NCBI RefSeq assembly: GCF_020852615.1
Contig: NZ_JADZAJ010000024.1
Location: 1-64,000 of the forward strand
Source: Nitrosomonas sp.
GTDB taxonomy: Bacteria > Pseudomonadota > Gammaproteobacteria > Burkholderiales > Nitrosomonadaceae
DNA length: 64,000 bases
Reading direction: 5' to 3'
Position 1 is the first letter of the stretch. Each line of letters opens with the position of its first letter. Shown here one piece after another: positions 1 through 9,153 of this stretch. Under the pieces are notes generated by a model. It saw only the letters and a list, made by a program, of their open reading frames with translations, was not told the DNA's origin and did not search any database. A program made the position numbers and the translations under genes.

Positions 1-262
1 CATGCATTGCCAGATAATGCCGGGCGGCGCGTATCAGTTTAAGCTGCTTGGCGGTGGTGATGCTGGCGGCTGCGCCACCAAACCGGTTGCCGGAACGCAT
101 CCGGACTTCAACGAATACCACCGTGTTGCCTTCCTGCATGATCAGGTCGATTTCACCGAAGCGGCAGCGGTAGTTGCTTTCCAGCAACGTCAGTTTCTGC
201 TGCTGGAGGAAGATTGCTGCCCGCTGCTCGGCATCGCTGCCTTTGTTGCCTGCGGATGACAT
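1..262 (-). CDS. yraN: YraN/UPF0102 family endonuclease-like protein (partial, C-terminus outside window)
   Basis: The start and first 87 codons are present; the gene runs off the left edge. After a charged N-terminus (SSAGNKGSDAEQRAA) it shows the UPF0102 core: a CRFGEIDLI segment followed by FVEVRMR, i.e. the E-x-D-L...F-V-E-V-(K/R) pattern of the PD-(D/E)XK-like fold of this family. The family is small (about 120 aa), cytoplasmic, predicted nuclease-like, with no settled role. In many proteobacteria yraN lies back to back with rsmI; here an ABC exporter gene sits between them. The start is ATG at 262, the first in frame. Confidence 0.85.
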   Translation of the reverse strand, partial: MSSAGNKGSDAEQRAAIFLQQQKLTLLESNYRCRFGEIDLIMQEGNTVVFVEVRMRSGNRFGGAAASITTAKQLKLIRAARHYLAMH

Positions 263-370
263 GGGTGTATTTGTCGTTATTGGCAAAAGATGCTGGATTA
301 CTTCATCCTTTCAGGATTCGCAAAGATGGCTTTTTTACGGTTATGCGCCACATTCGGAAGAATCCATTTT

Positions 371-2158
371 TTATCCATGTGCTCTCATCTTTTCCCCGGT
401 TTGCACCTGCCACAGGTTGGTGTACAGACCGTTTTGTGACAGGAGAGCTTCGTGTGTGCCGGTTTCCACGATTTCACCCTTGTCCAGTACATAAATACAG
501 TGGGCGTTACGGATGGTGGACAGGCGGTGGGCAATCACAATGGTGGTACGGCCAACGGTAATGTGTTCCAGAGAACGCTGGATGGCGGCTTCTGTTTCGT
601 TGTCCACTGCGGAAGTGGCTTCATCGAGCACCAGCACCGGCGGATTCTTGAGAACAGCGCGAGCAATCGAGATGCGCTGCCGCTGGCCGCCGGAGAGTTT
701 CTGCCCGCGTTCTCCCACGATGGTCTGATAACCATCGGGCAGTTCCATGATGAAATCATGTGCTTCGGCTGCTTTGGCTGCGGCAATGACAGCTTCCATA
801 CCGGCGTCAAACGTGCCATACGCGATATTTTCATACACCGTGCCGTGGAACAGGTAAACATCCTGACTGACCAGTCCGATGGATTTGCGCAGATCATGCA
901 AGCGCAGGTCATGAATATCATGGCCATCCAGCAGGATGCGGCCCCGTTGCGGTTCGTAAAAACGCAGCAGCAGTTTAACGATCGTACTTTTGCCGCTGCC
1001 GGTGGCGCCGACCAGCGCAATCGTTTGCCCGGCATGAACAGTCAGGGAGAGATGGTTCAGTGTTGAGGCGCGCCGCTCATAGTTGAAGCTGACATCATCA
1101 AAGACGATTTCACCGCTGACCCGTTCAGTCACCAGCGTTTGCGGCCCGTCCACAATGGTCGGCTCAGCCTGCAGTAAATCCAGCACACGATGGGTGGAAG
1201 CCATTGCGCGCTGGAACAGATCCAGTGTTTCTCCCAGACGGGTAAGTGGCCACAGCAGACGTTGTGTCATGAATACCAGAATACTGTATGCACCAACATT
1301 GAGTTCGCCGCCGGCAGCCATTAACCCCGCTGCAACCATAATGGCGCTGAAACCGAGTGCGATCACCATGCGGATGATGGGGACGAATGCAGCACTTAAC
1401 GAGATGGCATGCTGGTTCTTTTCCAGATAAATCCGGCTCTCACGTTCAATCTGGCCAAGTTCATGCTGTTCGGCGGTATAGCTTTTGATAGTGGCAATTC
1501 CACCCAGATTATTGGACAGGTAGCTGTTCAGGATACTGACCTGTTCGCGCATGGCGAGGTAGCGCGGGGCAATGCGCTTCTGGAACAGCCATGAACCGGC
1601 AACGACAAATGGCATGGGCAGTAACGCCATCCATGCCACACCCGGGGTCAGGTAGATGAACATGCCACCCACGGTAATGACGGTGGTGAGCAGCTGGATG
1701 AGATCATTCGCTCCCACATCCAGAAACCGCTCCAGCTGGTTGATGTCATCGTTCAGGATGGCCATCATTCCCCCGGTGCTGCGTGCCTCAAAATAGGCCA
1801 GTTCCAGTTTCTGGACGTGGTTGTAGGCATCCAGGCGCAGCGTATGCTGGATGCTCTGTGCCAGGTTGCGCCAGCAGAGCTTGAGCAGATACTCCCAGAT
1901 GGATTCAAACCCCCAGACGATAAACGTGATTGCGGCCAGTATCCACAGCTGGGTGGAGACATCCGGGTACCCCAGCCGGGCGAATACGGAAGATTTCTGG
2001 TTGACGACAATATCCACCGCCATACCGATCAGGACAGGCGGGGCCAGATCGAACAGTTTGTTGAGAATCGAAAATAGTGTGGCGAGCCAGATGCGGCCGC
2101 GAAAAGCACTGCCGTAGTGCAGCAGGCGAACCAGCGGAGAGGTTGAGTGACTGGACAT
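371..2158 (-). CDS. ABC exporter, fused transmembrane and ATPase domains (MsbA/lipid-exporter type)
   Basis: A half-size type IV (exporter-fold) ABC protein of about 595 aa. The first roughly 320 residues hold the six-helix membrane domain; the rest is the nucleotide-binding domain with Walker A (GATGSGKST), Q-loop region (LVSQDVYLFHGTVYENIAYG), signature LSGGQRQR, Walker B (VLVLDEATSAVD) and the switch histidine (IVIAHRLST). It should work as a homodimer in the inner membrane; the substrate cannot be read from the sequence (lipid, peptide or drug are all possible). The frame is open to a TTG at 2182, but ATG at 2158 gives MSSHSTSPLVRLL and is preferred; neither has a clear Shine-Dalgarno. 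It lies between yraN and the divergent rsmI. Confidence 0.85.
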   Translation of the reverse strand: MSSHSTSPLVRLLHYGSAFRGRIWLATLFSILNKLFDLAPPVLIGMAVDIVVNQKSSVFARLGYPDVSTQLWILAAITFIVWGFESIWEYLLKLCWRNLAQSIQHTLRLDAYNHVQKLELAYFEARSTGGMMAILNDDINQLERFLDVGANDLIQLLTTVITVGGMFIYLTPGVAWMALLPMPFVVAGSWLFQKRIAPRYLAMREQVSILNSYLSNNLGGIATIKSYTAEQHELGQIERESRIYLEKNQHAISLSAAFVPIIRMVIALGFSAIMVAAGLMAAGGELNVGAYSILVFMTQRLLWPLTRLGETLDLFQRAMASTHRVLDLLQAEPTIVDGPQTLVTERVSGEIVFDDVSFNYERRASTLNHLSLTVHAGQTIALVGATGSGKSTIVKLLLRFYEPQRGRILLDGHDIHDLRLHDLRKSIGLVSQDVYLFHGTVYENIAYGTFDAGMEAVIAAAKAAEAHDFIMELPDGYQTIVGERGQKLSGGQRQRISIARAVLKNPPVLVLDEATSAVDNETEAAIQRSLEHITVGRTTIVIAHRLSTIRNAHCIYVLDKGEIVETGTHEALLSQNGLYTNLWQVQTGEKMRAHG

Positions 2159-2355
2159 GGGATCGGGTTGGCTGATATTCAAATGGATTGATGGAAAAGT
2201 GGACTGATGGAATCAGGTGCTGCGGCAGATTGTCTGTTGTTTTGTTTGTCGCTTTATTTGCTGACCTATCCTTCCATCGGCAGCATCCGGTACATTGGAA
2301 AAGCGGGATAACTGCCGTATAGTGCGGCCACGCCCACCGGCAAATAACAGAACTC

Positions 2356-3246
2356 ATGTTTCATCATCAGAATATGCCAGCTGCTGCAGGAATAGCCAAA
2401 GGAACATTATATGTGGTTGGCACACCCATCGGGAATTTGCGCGACATTACCCTGCGTGCGCTGGAAGTGTTGTCGGCAGTTGACTGCATCGCAGCTGAAC
2501 ACGTCCAGCACGCACAAAAACTGCTGGCCGGACATACACTGCCCGCCACATCCCGCATCTTGCCGCTGCATCAGCATAATGAAGGCAATGCGGCAGAGAA
2601 AATCATCGGGCTGTTACGAAGCGGCAAATCAGTGGCACTGATTTCCGATGCCGGCACGCCGGCCATTTCTGATCCGGGCGCCTTGCTGGTGCAGCAGGTG
2701 CTGGCACAACATTTTCCGGTTGTGCCGGTTCCCGGCGCCAGTGCGGCATTATGTGCCTTATCCGCTTCCGGGCTGATTGCGCCGCATTTTTTCTTTTATG
2801 GATTTTTACCGGCAAAAAGCGGGGAGCGTCAGCGCAAGCTGGCCGGTTTGAAAACGCTATACGCCTGTATCCTGGTTTTTTATGAAGCACCGCATCGCAT
2901 TCTCGAAAGTGTGGCAGACATGGTTGCCGTATTGGGTGCTACCCGTGAAATCACGTTCGCCCGTGAACTGACCAAGCTATTCGAGACGATTCATACCTGT
3001 GCGCTGGGAGAGGCACCGGACTGGCTGCAGGCCGATGAAAACCGGCAGAGAGGCGAGTTCGTTTTACTGCTGGCGCCGGCCGAAGAACCGGACCAGGAAG
3101 ACATCAGTCCGCAGGCCGTGCATACCTTATCTGTTCTGCAGCGGGAGCTGCCTCTGAAACAGGCCGCACAATTGACTGCAGAGATTACCGGTGAAAGCAG
3201 AAAAAAACTGTATGCCCGGGCACTGGAACAAAAGACAGAAATATGA
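2356..3246 (+). CDS. rsmI: 16S rRNA (cytidine(1402)-2'-O)-methyltransferase RsmI
   Basis: 296 aa SAM-dependent methyltransferase of the tetrapyrrole-methylase fold. RsmI 2'-O-methylates C1402 in the decoding centre of 16S rRNA. Family signatures seen: GTLYVVGTPIGNLRDITLRALEVL near residue 18, the SDAGTPAISDPG loop, PGASAALCALSASGL and FYEAPHRI. The usual AAEDTRxT is AAEHVQHA here, a change in the substrate-side loop. The C-terminal helical domain (KQAAQLTAEITGESRKKLYARAL) is complete, and length is normal. Start ATG 2356; ATG 2374 is an alternative. It stands alone on the plus strand between the divergent ABC exporter and pyrC. Confidence 0.95.
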   Translation: MFHHQNMPAAAGIAKGTLYVVGTPIGNLRDITLRALEVLSAVDCIAAEHVQHAQKLLAGHTLPATSRILPLHQHNEGNAAEKIIGLLRSGKSVALISDAGTPAISDPGALLVQQVLAQHFPVVPVPGASAALCALSASGLIAPHFFFYGFLPAKSGERQRKLAGLKTLYACILVFYEAPHRILESVADMVAVLGATREITFARELTKLFETIHTCALGEAPDWLQADENRQRGEFVLLLAPAEEPDQEDISPQAVHTLSVLQRELPLKQAAQLTAEITGESRKKLYARALEQKTEI

Positions 3247-3357
3247 CAGTTTCAGTTATCGTCTTTGGAACGCCTGTGGCGTAAAGCATCCAGCCAGACC
3301 TGGGAGTTTTTGCTGCTGTGAGATTCCGGCGGAAAATTGGTGTTTATTTTTTGATCA

Positions 3358-4458
3358 GTGAGGAAAACAGGGTTGAACGATACAACAGGCAAACTGACAC
3401 TTACCCGTCCGGATGACTGGCACCTGCATTTGCGTGACGGCGATGCGATGCGATCGGTGTTACCGGACACCGCCCGGCGTTTTGCGCGCGCTATCATCAT
3501 GCCGAATCTCAAGCCGCCCGTTGTGACGACTGAACAGGCGGCTGCCTATCACGCCCGTATTCTGTCTGCTTTGCCGGATGAGCTGGCCGGGCGGTTCGTG
3601 CCGCTGATGACGCTGTACCTGACGGATTCCACTACACCTGAAGAAATCACTCGGGCAAAAGAAAGCGGCCTGGTGCAGGCAGTAAAACTTTATCCTGCCG
3701 GGGCAACGACACACTCCGATGCGGGTGTGACAGACATTGCCCGCTGTGAAGCCGCGCTGGAACAAATGGAAAAGCTTGATATACCGCTGCTGGTGCATGG
3801 AGAAGTGGTTGATCCCGCAGTGGATATTTTCGACCGGGAAAAAATTTTCATAGACCGGGTAATGATTCCGCTGCTGCAGCGTTTTTCGGGATTGCGCGTT
3901 GTTTTTGAACATATTACAACCCGCGATGCGGTTGCATTTGTGCAGTCCGCACCCGGCCGGGTGGCTGCCACGATCACGGCGCACCACCTGATGCTGAACC
4001 GCAATGCCTTATTTGCCGGAGGCCTGAACCCGCATCATTACTGTTTACCGGTACTGAAACGGGAGATTCACCGTCAGGCACTGCTGGAAGCAGCGACCAG
4101 TGGTCATGCGCGCTTTTTCCTCGGGACTGACAGTGCACCACATCCGGTTAAAGATAAAGAATCAGCCTGTGGTTGCGCGGGTATTTACAGTGCCCATGCC
4201 GCTATCGAATGCTATGCCGAGGTATTTGAACAGGCAGGCAGACTGGATCAGCTTGAAGCATTTGCCAGTTTTCATGGCCCGGATTTTTACCACCTGCCAC
4301 GCAACACCGGCCAAATCACACTGATAAAAGAAAGCTGGCGGGTACCGGAACAGGTTGAACTGGGTGAAGACAGGCTGATACCGCTCAGGGCAGGGGAGCA
4401 GGTTGGCTGGAAGCTGATGGAATGCCCTCCCGGTCAGAGAGTCGTCAGACCCGGCTGA
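3358..4458 (+). CDS. pyrC: Dihydroorotase, type II (PyrC)
   Basis: Third step of pyrimidine synthesis: cyclises N-carbamoyl-L-aspartate to dihydroorotate in the cytosol. Zinc-site residues visible are HLHLRD (about H22/H24), the carbamylated-lysine segment QAVKLYPAG (about K110), VHGEV, FEHITT and the catalytic Asp in LGTDSAPH. Length fits the 340-350 aa class II enzymes. The frame opens with GTG at 3358, but AGGA at 3361-3364 is well spaced for TTG at 3373 ([19 protein letters not shown]), which also removes five residues not usual in the family; I think TTG 3373 is the real start. Confidence 0.95.
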   Translation: MRKTGLNDTTGKLTLTRPDDWHLHLRDGDAMRSVLPDTARRFARAIIMPNLKPPVVTTEQAAAYHARILSALPDELAGRFVPLMTLYLTDSTTPEEITRAKESGLVQAVKLYPAGATTHSDAGVTDIARCEAALEQMEKLDIPLLVHGEVVDPAVDIFDREKIFIDRVMIPLLQRFSGLRVVFEHITTRDAVAFVQSAPGRVAATITAHHLMLNRNALFAGGLNPHHYCLPVLKREIHRQALLEAATSGHARFFLGTDSAPHPVKDKESACGCAGIYSAHAAIECYAEVFEQAGRLDQLEAFASFHGPDFYHLPRNTGQITLIKESWRVPEQVELGEDRLIPLRAGEQVGWKLMECPPGQRVVRPG

Positions 4459-4521
4459 GGTAAGGAGGCAAGTACGCAACCGGCTGATCCTGCTGTCACA
4501 CGCCCCGAGCTTCTTTTGCCG

Positions 4522-5118
4522 TCAGGAATGGCAACAGTTGCCGGATATACGGTGCAGTGTATTTCTGTCTGTATGCTGCATTTCCCTGCCGCCGATGGCT
4601 GCGAGCTTTAATACAAGCGTTTGCTCATAACTGAACGATCCATCATCATTCAGAGTGAATGATCCGCTGAAATCTCTGAGCTCCGCACGCGCTGACAGAT
4701 ATTTGTTCTGCAAAATGCCGTAATTCGGATCACCCGGGGTTGCCTTGAAATGAAGTACCCTGTCGCGTGCCTTGGCATCACCGCCAGCGATCATGGCGAT
4801 CCCGCGGCCGAAGACTACAACACGCATGATCTGGCCAGTAGCCTTTTCCCACAGCAGATAACCGACTTCGTCGTGGAACGGATCCATAGCCTCTTCGCCA
4901 TGGCGCCACGCGGTCATTTTGTAATTGAGCCCTTCGAGTGACTGTTTACCGTTTTCTGTTTTGGGAATCGGGTGGAACCAGGCTTTCTCAAAATAACCGG
5001 TCTTTCCCGTTTGGTCATCGGCATTGTGGTATGACACGTCAACACCTGTGTTGCCTTCCCATTCACCGACCAGCCAGGTGAGTGGCCCGAGTCTTTGCGG
5101 GCCGAGAATTTCATCCAT
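4522..5118 (-). CDS. Nitrobindin-like heme-binding beta-barrel protein (THAP4/DUF1794 type)
   Basis: 198 aa, no signal peptide, so cytoplasmic. The N-terminus carries LTWLVGEWEGNTG, matching the lipocalin/FABP-like GxWxGxG opening of the nitrobindin family. The remainder alternates beta-rich strands (GYFEKAWFHPI, GQIMRVVVFGRG, GSFSYEQTLVLKLA) and ends with a His-containing segment (HTDRNTLHRI) where the proximal heme ligand usually lies. Nitrobindins bind ferric heme and react with NO or peroxynitrite, which would suit an organism handling reactive nitrogen. It sits 133 bp downstream of cysA on the same strand; whether it is cotranscribed is unclear. Start ATG 5118 is preceded by AAGGAGA in the transcript sense. 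Confidence 0.7.
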   Translation of the reverse strand: MDEILGPQRLGPLTWLVGEWEGNTGVDVSYHNADDQTGKTGYFEKAWFHPIPKTENGKQSLEGLNYKMTAWRHGEEAMDPFHDEVGYLLWEKATGQIMRVVVFGRGIAMIAGGDAKARDRVLHFKATPGDPNYGILQNKYLSARAELRDFSGSFTLNDDGSFSYEQTLVLKLAAIGGREMQHTDRNTLHRISGNCCHS

Positions 5119-5251
5119 GGCAAACTCTCCTTATGTGGTTGTCAAGAGATTTACACTATACGCAGGCATAAGTCTGAATACAATTTTCATAAGGCATGAC
5201 AAAAACAGGGGATAAATCAGGTTTACGGGCTGTCCTCTACCCGGATGAAAG

Positions 5252-6337
5252 TCAGGAAAGTGCCAGATGGCGGTCACCTGGAAACAAATCCAGCCGGCGT
5301 GGTTTGATAAACACCTGATCTCCTTTCGCCAGTCGCAACTCACGAAAGCGCGCCTTGCTGATTTCGGCGTAAATATTATCTGCGCTCTGATTGTCTTGGC
5401 CTGCCAGTTCCAGCCGTACGATCGGGCCGATGGCAAGAATATGGACAATACGGGCAGCCAGGGCAGGTTCACCGTTTAATGTCCGGTTGACCTCAATGTC
5501 ATGTGGCCGCACATAGGCGATGGCATTGAGATCTTCGGCTTCCGGGTACTCCGGGGCGTCAACTTCGAGATCGCCGATCCATGCATGGCCCTGATGCACA
5601 CGCCCGTGGAACAGATTGACGTGCCCGAGAAATTCATACACGAACGGATTGGCCGGTTTTTCATACACTTCATCGGGGGTGCCAATCTGTTCGATACAGC
5701 CCCGATTCATGACCACAATCCGGTCTGCCACTTCCAGGGCTTCTTCCTGATCATGTGTCACGAAGATACTGGTCATATGCATGTCATCATGCAACTTGCG
5801 CAGCCAGGCACGCAGCTCCTTGCGCACCTTGGCATCCAGCGCACCGAAAGGCTCATCCAGTAACAGCACACCGGGTTCGACTGCCAGTGCCCGTGCCAGT
5901 GCGATGCGCTGGCGCTGCCCTCCGGAAAGCTGGTGCGGATAACGGTCTGCCAGCCAGTCGAGTTGCACCAGTTGCAGCAGTTCGGTCACGCGCTGATGAA
6001 TTTCCCGGTTGCCGGGGCGCTGTTTTCCGGGGCGGACACGTAAGCCGAAAGCCACATTATCGAAAATAGTCATATTGCGAAAAAGGGCATAATGCTGAAA
6101 GACAAACCCAACGTGCCGGTCACGAATGTGTTTGTCGGTCGAATCTTCCTGATTAAACAGCACCTGCCCGGAATCGGCTGTTTCAAGGCCGGCTATGACC
6201 CGCAGCAGTGTGGTTTTACCGGATCCGGAAGGGCCCAGCAGCGCGAGCAATTCTCCCGGTCTGACTTTCAGATTGATGTTGTTCAGGGCGGTGAAAGCGC
6301 CAAACTGCCTGGAAAGATTGCGTATTTCGATAGTCAT
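5252..6337 (-). CDS. cysA: Sulfate/thiosulfate ABC transporter ATP-binding protein CysA
   Basis: 361 aa ATPase of the sulfate importer. Walker A (GPSGSGKTT), Q-loop (VFQHYALF), signature LSGGQRQR, Walker B ([11 protein letters not shown]) and switch His (VTHDQEEA) are intact, followed by a C-terminal TOBE-like regulatory domain ([10 protein letters not shown]...VRLELAG). Its ATG overlaps the cysW stop by 4 nt, so translation is coupled. Last gene of the tightly spaced sulfate operon that reads leftward from 10638. Confidence 0.95.
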   Translation of the reverse strand: MTIEIRNLSRQFGAFTALNNINLKVRPGELLALLGPSGSGKTTLLRVIAGLETADSGQVLFNQEDSTDKHIRDRHVGFVFQHYALFRNMTIFDNVAFGLRVRPGKQRPGNREIHQRVTELLQLVQLDWLADRYPHQLSGGQRQRIALARALAVEPGVLLLDEPFGALDAKVRKELRAWLRKLHDDMHMTSIFVTHDQEEALEVADRIVVMNRGCIEQIGTPDEVYEKPANPFVYEFLGHVNLFHGRVHQGHAWIGDLEVDAPEYPEAEDLNAIAYVRPHDIEVNRTLNGEPALAARIVHILAIGPIVRLELAGQDNQSADNIYAEISKARFRELRLAKGDQVFIKPRRLDLFPGDRHLALS

Positions 6338-7212
6338 GAATGGTTTCCTCTGGAGGCTTGTTGTGCCACCTTGGCTTCAACCAGTGTTTTCAGTGCCAGC
6401 GTAACCAGTGCAAGTAACGCCAGCAGGGAAGCCACTGCAAAAGCGGCAACAAAGTTGTATTCGTTGTAAAGAATTTCGACGTGCAGGGAAAGGGTGTTGG
6501 TCAGGCCGCGAATGTGCCCGGAAACGACCGAGACAGCGCCAAATTCACCCATTGCTCTGGCGTTGCAGAGAATGGTGCCGTACAGCAATCCCCATTTAAT
6601 GTTGGGAAGGGTGACGTACCACAGTGTCTGCCAGCCACTTGCGCCCAGAATGATGGCAGCTTCTTCCTCCTCGCTTCCCTGTGCCTGCATCAGTGGAATC
6701 AGCTCACGTGCAATGAACGGCACAGTGACAAAAATTGTTGCCAGAACGATGCCGGGTACGGCAAAGATGACGGAAAGATCGTGTTCACGCAGCCACGGGC
6801 CTGCCCAGCCCTGCAGACCGAATATCAGTACGTAAATTAATCCGGCGACAACAGGAGAGACAGAGAATGGCAGATCGATCAGGGAAGTGAGGATACTTTT
6901 GCCGCGGAACTCGAATTTGGCAATCGTCCAGGCGGCTGCAATACCGAATAGCAGGTTGAGCGGTATGGCGATGGCAGCTGCGATCAGGGTCAGGCGGATG
7001 GCGGCGAGAGCATCGGGTTCAGTGATGGCGACAAAATAAACTTCCCATCCTTTTCTCAGTGCCTCAAAGAAAACTGCCACCAGGGGCAGTAAAAGAAAAA
7101 GCGACAGGAAGGAGAGGGCCAGCAGGATGAGTATCCGGCGTACCTGCGGTGATTCCTGCGTCACCACCTTGTGCGGTGCCGGAGAGGTCTGGGATAACGG
7201 GATGGCAGTCAT
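6334..7212 (-). CDS. cysW: Sulfate ABC transporter permease CysW
   Basis: 292 aa inner-membrane permease with about six hydrophobic segments. The ATPase-coupling EAA loop reads [23 protein letters not shown]. It pairs with CysT to form the channel of the CysTWA importer. Start ATG 7212 has AAAGGAAAA upstream and follows the cysT stop by 9 nt; its 3' end overlaps cysA by 4 nt. The N-terminal 25 residues are hydrophilic and somewhat extended. Confidence 0.93.
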   Translation of the reverse strand: MTAIPLSQTSPAPHKVVTQESPQVRRILILLALSFLSLFLLLPLVAVFFEALRKGWEVYFVAITEPDALAAIRLTLIAAAIAIPLNLLFGIAAAWTIAKFEFRGKSILTSLIDLPFSVSPVVAGLIYVLIFGLQGWAGPWLREHDLSVIFAVPGIVLATIFVTVPFIARELIPLMQAQGSEEEEAAIILGASGWQTLWYVTLPNIKWGLLYGTILCNARAMGEFGAVSVVSGHIRGLTNTLSLHVEILYNEYNFVAAFAVASLLALLALVTLALKTLVEAKVAQQASRGNHS

Positions 7213-7221
7213 GGTTTTCCT

Positions 7222-8085
7222 TTATGCTTTGGTGCTGCGACGGCGCACCTGCCATTGCAGCAGGTTGATGATCAGCAGAAGAATGAATGAAATCACCAGC
7301 ATGACGACAGCAATGGCCGTTGCACCGGCGTAATCATATTGTTCGAGTTTGGTGATGATGAGTAATGGCGTGATTTCCGAGACCATTGGAATATTGCCGG
7401 CGATAAAAATGACGGAGCCGTATTCGCCGATGGCACGGGCAAAGGCCAGCGCAAAACCGGTGGTCAGTGCGGGCAGCACTGCCGGAAAAATAATGTACCG
7501 GAAAGTCTGCCAGCGCGTTGCGCCCAGCATGGCGGCAGCTTCTTCCAGTTCTTTCTCGATGTCTTCCAGTACCGGTTGAACGGTGCGAACGACGAATGGC
7601 AATCCGATGAATGTCAGCGCAACGAAAACACCAGCGGGAGTGAAGGCCACCCTGATTCCCAGCGGTTCCAGATACTGGCCGAGCCAGCCGTTTCCGGCAT
7701 AGATCGCGGTGAGCGTAATGCCGGCCACGGAAGTGGGTAATGCAAATGGCAGATCGATCAGGGCATCGACCAGGCGCTTGCCCGGAAACGGGTAACGTAC
7801 CAGCACCCAGGCGACCAGTAATCCGAACCATGCATTGACCGTTGCGGCTGCCAGTGAGGCGCCGAATGTCAGCCGGTAGGAGGCGACGACCCGGGGCGCA
7901 GTTACCGTGTTCCAGAATTCCGGCCAGGTCAGTTGTGCGGTGTGAATAAAGGCTGCTGATAACGGGATCAGCACGATCAGGCTAAGATAAAGCAGCGTAA
8001 AGCCAAGTGCCAGGTTGAAGCCGGGTAAAACAGAGTGGCGCTTGCCAGAGTGATGCTTGCCGGAATGATACTTATGATTACTCAA
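7222..8085 (-). CDS. cysT: Sulfate ABC transporter permease CysT (CysU)
   Basis: 287 aa permease partner of CysW with typical segments FALPTSVAGITLTAIYA and an EAA loop (VLEDIEKELEEAAAMLGATRWQT). The only workable start is a TTG at 8085, preceded about 10 nt upstream by AGGGA; no ATG or GTG occurs before the first membrane helix. The first 18 residues hold a small histidine-rich repeat (HSGKHHSGKRHS), unusual for the family and possibly just a cytoplasmic tail. It follows sbp by 33 nt. Confidence 0.92.
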   Translation of the reverse strand: MSNHKYHSGKHHSGKRHSVLPGFNLALGFTLLYLSLIVLIPLSAAFIHTAQLTWPEFWNTVTAPRVVASYRLTFGASLAAATVNAWFGLLVAWVLVRYPFPGKRLVDALIDLPFALPTSVAGITLTAIYAGNGWLGQYLEPLGIRVAFTPAGVFVALTFIGLPFVVRTVQPVLEDIEKELEEAAAMLGATRWQTFRYIIFPAVLPALTTGFALAFARAIGEYGSVIFIAGNIPMVSEITPLLIITKLEQYDYAGATAIAVVMLVISFILLLIINLLQWQVRRRSTKA

Positions 8086-8118
8086 AATTCAGATTCCCTG
8101 ATGATCCGGTCGGTCCGG

Positions 8119-9126
8119 TTACTGATATTCATAAATTTTGTCGAACAGGCCGCCATCGCTGAAATGAATGTGCTGTGCCAGTTGCCAGTTGCCTGCCACT
8201 TCATTGACGGTAAACAGATTGACTGTCGGAAACTGATGAGCGTATTTCCTGGCGATTTCCGGATCACTCGGCCGGTAGAAGTTGCGTACCGCAATTTCCT
8301 GTCCTGCTTTGCTGTACAGATGTTCGAGGTAAGCCCGGGCAATGTTACGCACGCCATGCTTGTCGGCATTTTTATCAACGATGGTGACAGGGGGTTCAGC
8401 AAGAATGCTGATCGAGGGGATGATGATTTCGAATTTCTCCTGGCCATATTCCCTGAGTGCCAGGAATGCTTCGTTTTCCCATGAAATCAGAACATCCCCT
8501 ATGCCGCGCTGGATGAAATTGATGGTTGATCCGCGTGCCCCTGAATCGAGTATCGGGACGTTTCTGTAAAGCCGGGTGAGGAACGCCTGTGCTTTTGCTT
8601 CATCACCCTCATATTTTTTCAGGGCAAAACCCCACGCCGCCAGATAATTCCAGCGTGCGCCACCTGATGTTTTCGGATTGGGGGTGATGACGGCAACACC
8701 GGGTTTAATCAGGTCGTCCCAGTCCCTGATTCCTTTGGGATTATCTTTGCGTACCAGCAGGACGATCGTCGAGAGATAGGGTGAACTGTTGTTGGGCAGG
8801 TGCTGCTGCCAGTCGGCCGGAATCAGGCCGGACTGTTTGCTGATTGCATCGATGTCGTGAGCAAGGGCGAGTGTCACTACATCTGCAGGTATGCCGTCGA
8901 TAACCGCGCGTGCCTGCTTGCCGGAACCGCCATGAGACTGCCTGACCGTGATTTTTTCACCGGTTTTTTCCTGCCAGTGACGGATAAATTCGCGGTTGTA
9001 TTCCTCATACAGCTCGCGTGTCGGGTCATAGGAAACGTTGAGTATCGTCTGTTCGGCCAGAGCATGGCGGGTGCATACCAGGCCCAGGATCAGCAATCCG
9101 GCTGTCAATCCTGTATTGAATTTCAT
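8119..9126 (-). CDS. sbp: Periplasmic sulfate-binding protein Sbp
   Basis: 335 aa solute-binding protein with a signal peptide ([24 protein letters not shown]). The mature part follows Sbp closely: [57 protein letters not shown] and WENEAFLA, the loops that hold dehydrated sulfate by hydrogen bonds. It delivers sulfate to CysTWA. The gene lies 27 nt after the outer-membrane channel candidate and 33 nt before cysT. Confidence 0.95.
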   Translation of the reverse strand: MKFNTGLTAGLLILGLVCTRHALAEQTILNVSYDPTRELYEEYNREFIRHWQEKTGEKITVRQSHGGSGKQARAVIDGIPADVVTLALAHDIDAISKQSGLIPADWQQHLPNNSSPYLSTIVLLVRKDNPKGIRDWDDLIKPGVAVITPNPKTSGGARWNYLAAWGFALKKYEGDEAKAQAFLTRLYRNVPILDSGARGSTINFIQRGIGDVLISWENEAFLALREYGQEKFEIIIPSISILAEPPVTIVDKNADKHGVRNIARAYLEHLYSKAGQEIAVRNFYRPSDPEIARKYAHQFPTVNLFTVNEVAGNWQLAQHIHFSDGGLFDKIYEYQ

Positions 9127-9153
9127 CTGATTTCCCTAATGGATAAGCTGATG

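Noticed and set aside
3247-3357. RNase P RNA, sometimes found near rsmI
   Set aside because: Only 110 bp are available after rsmI and none of the conserved P-RNA core is visible there or upstream.
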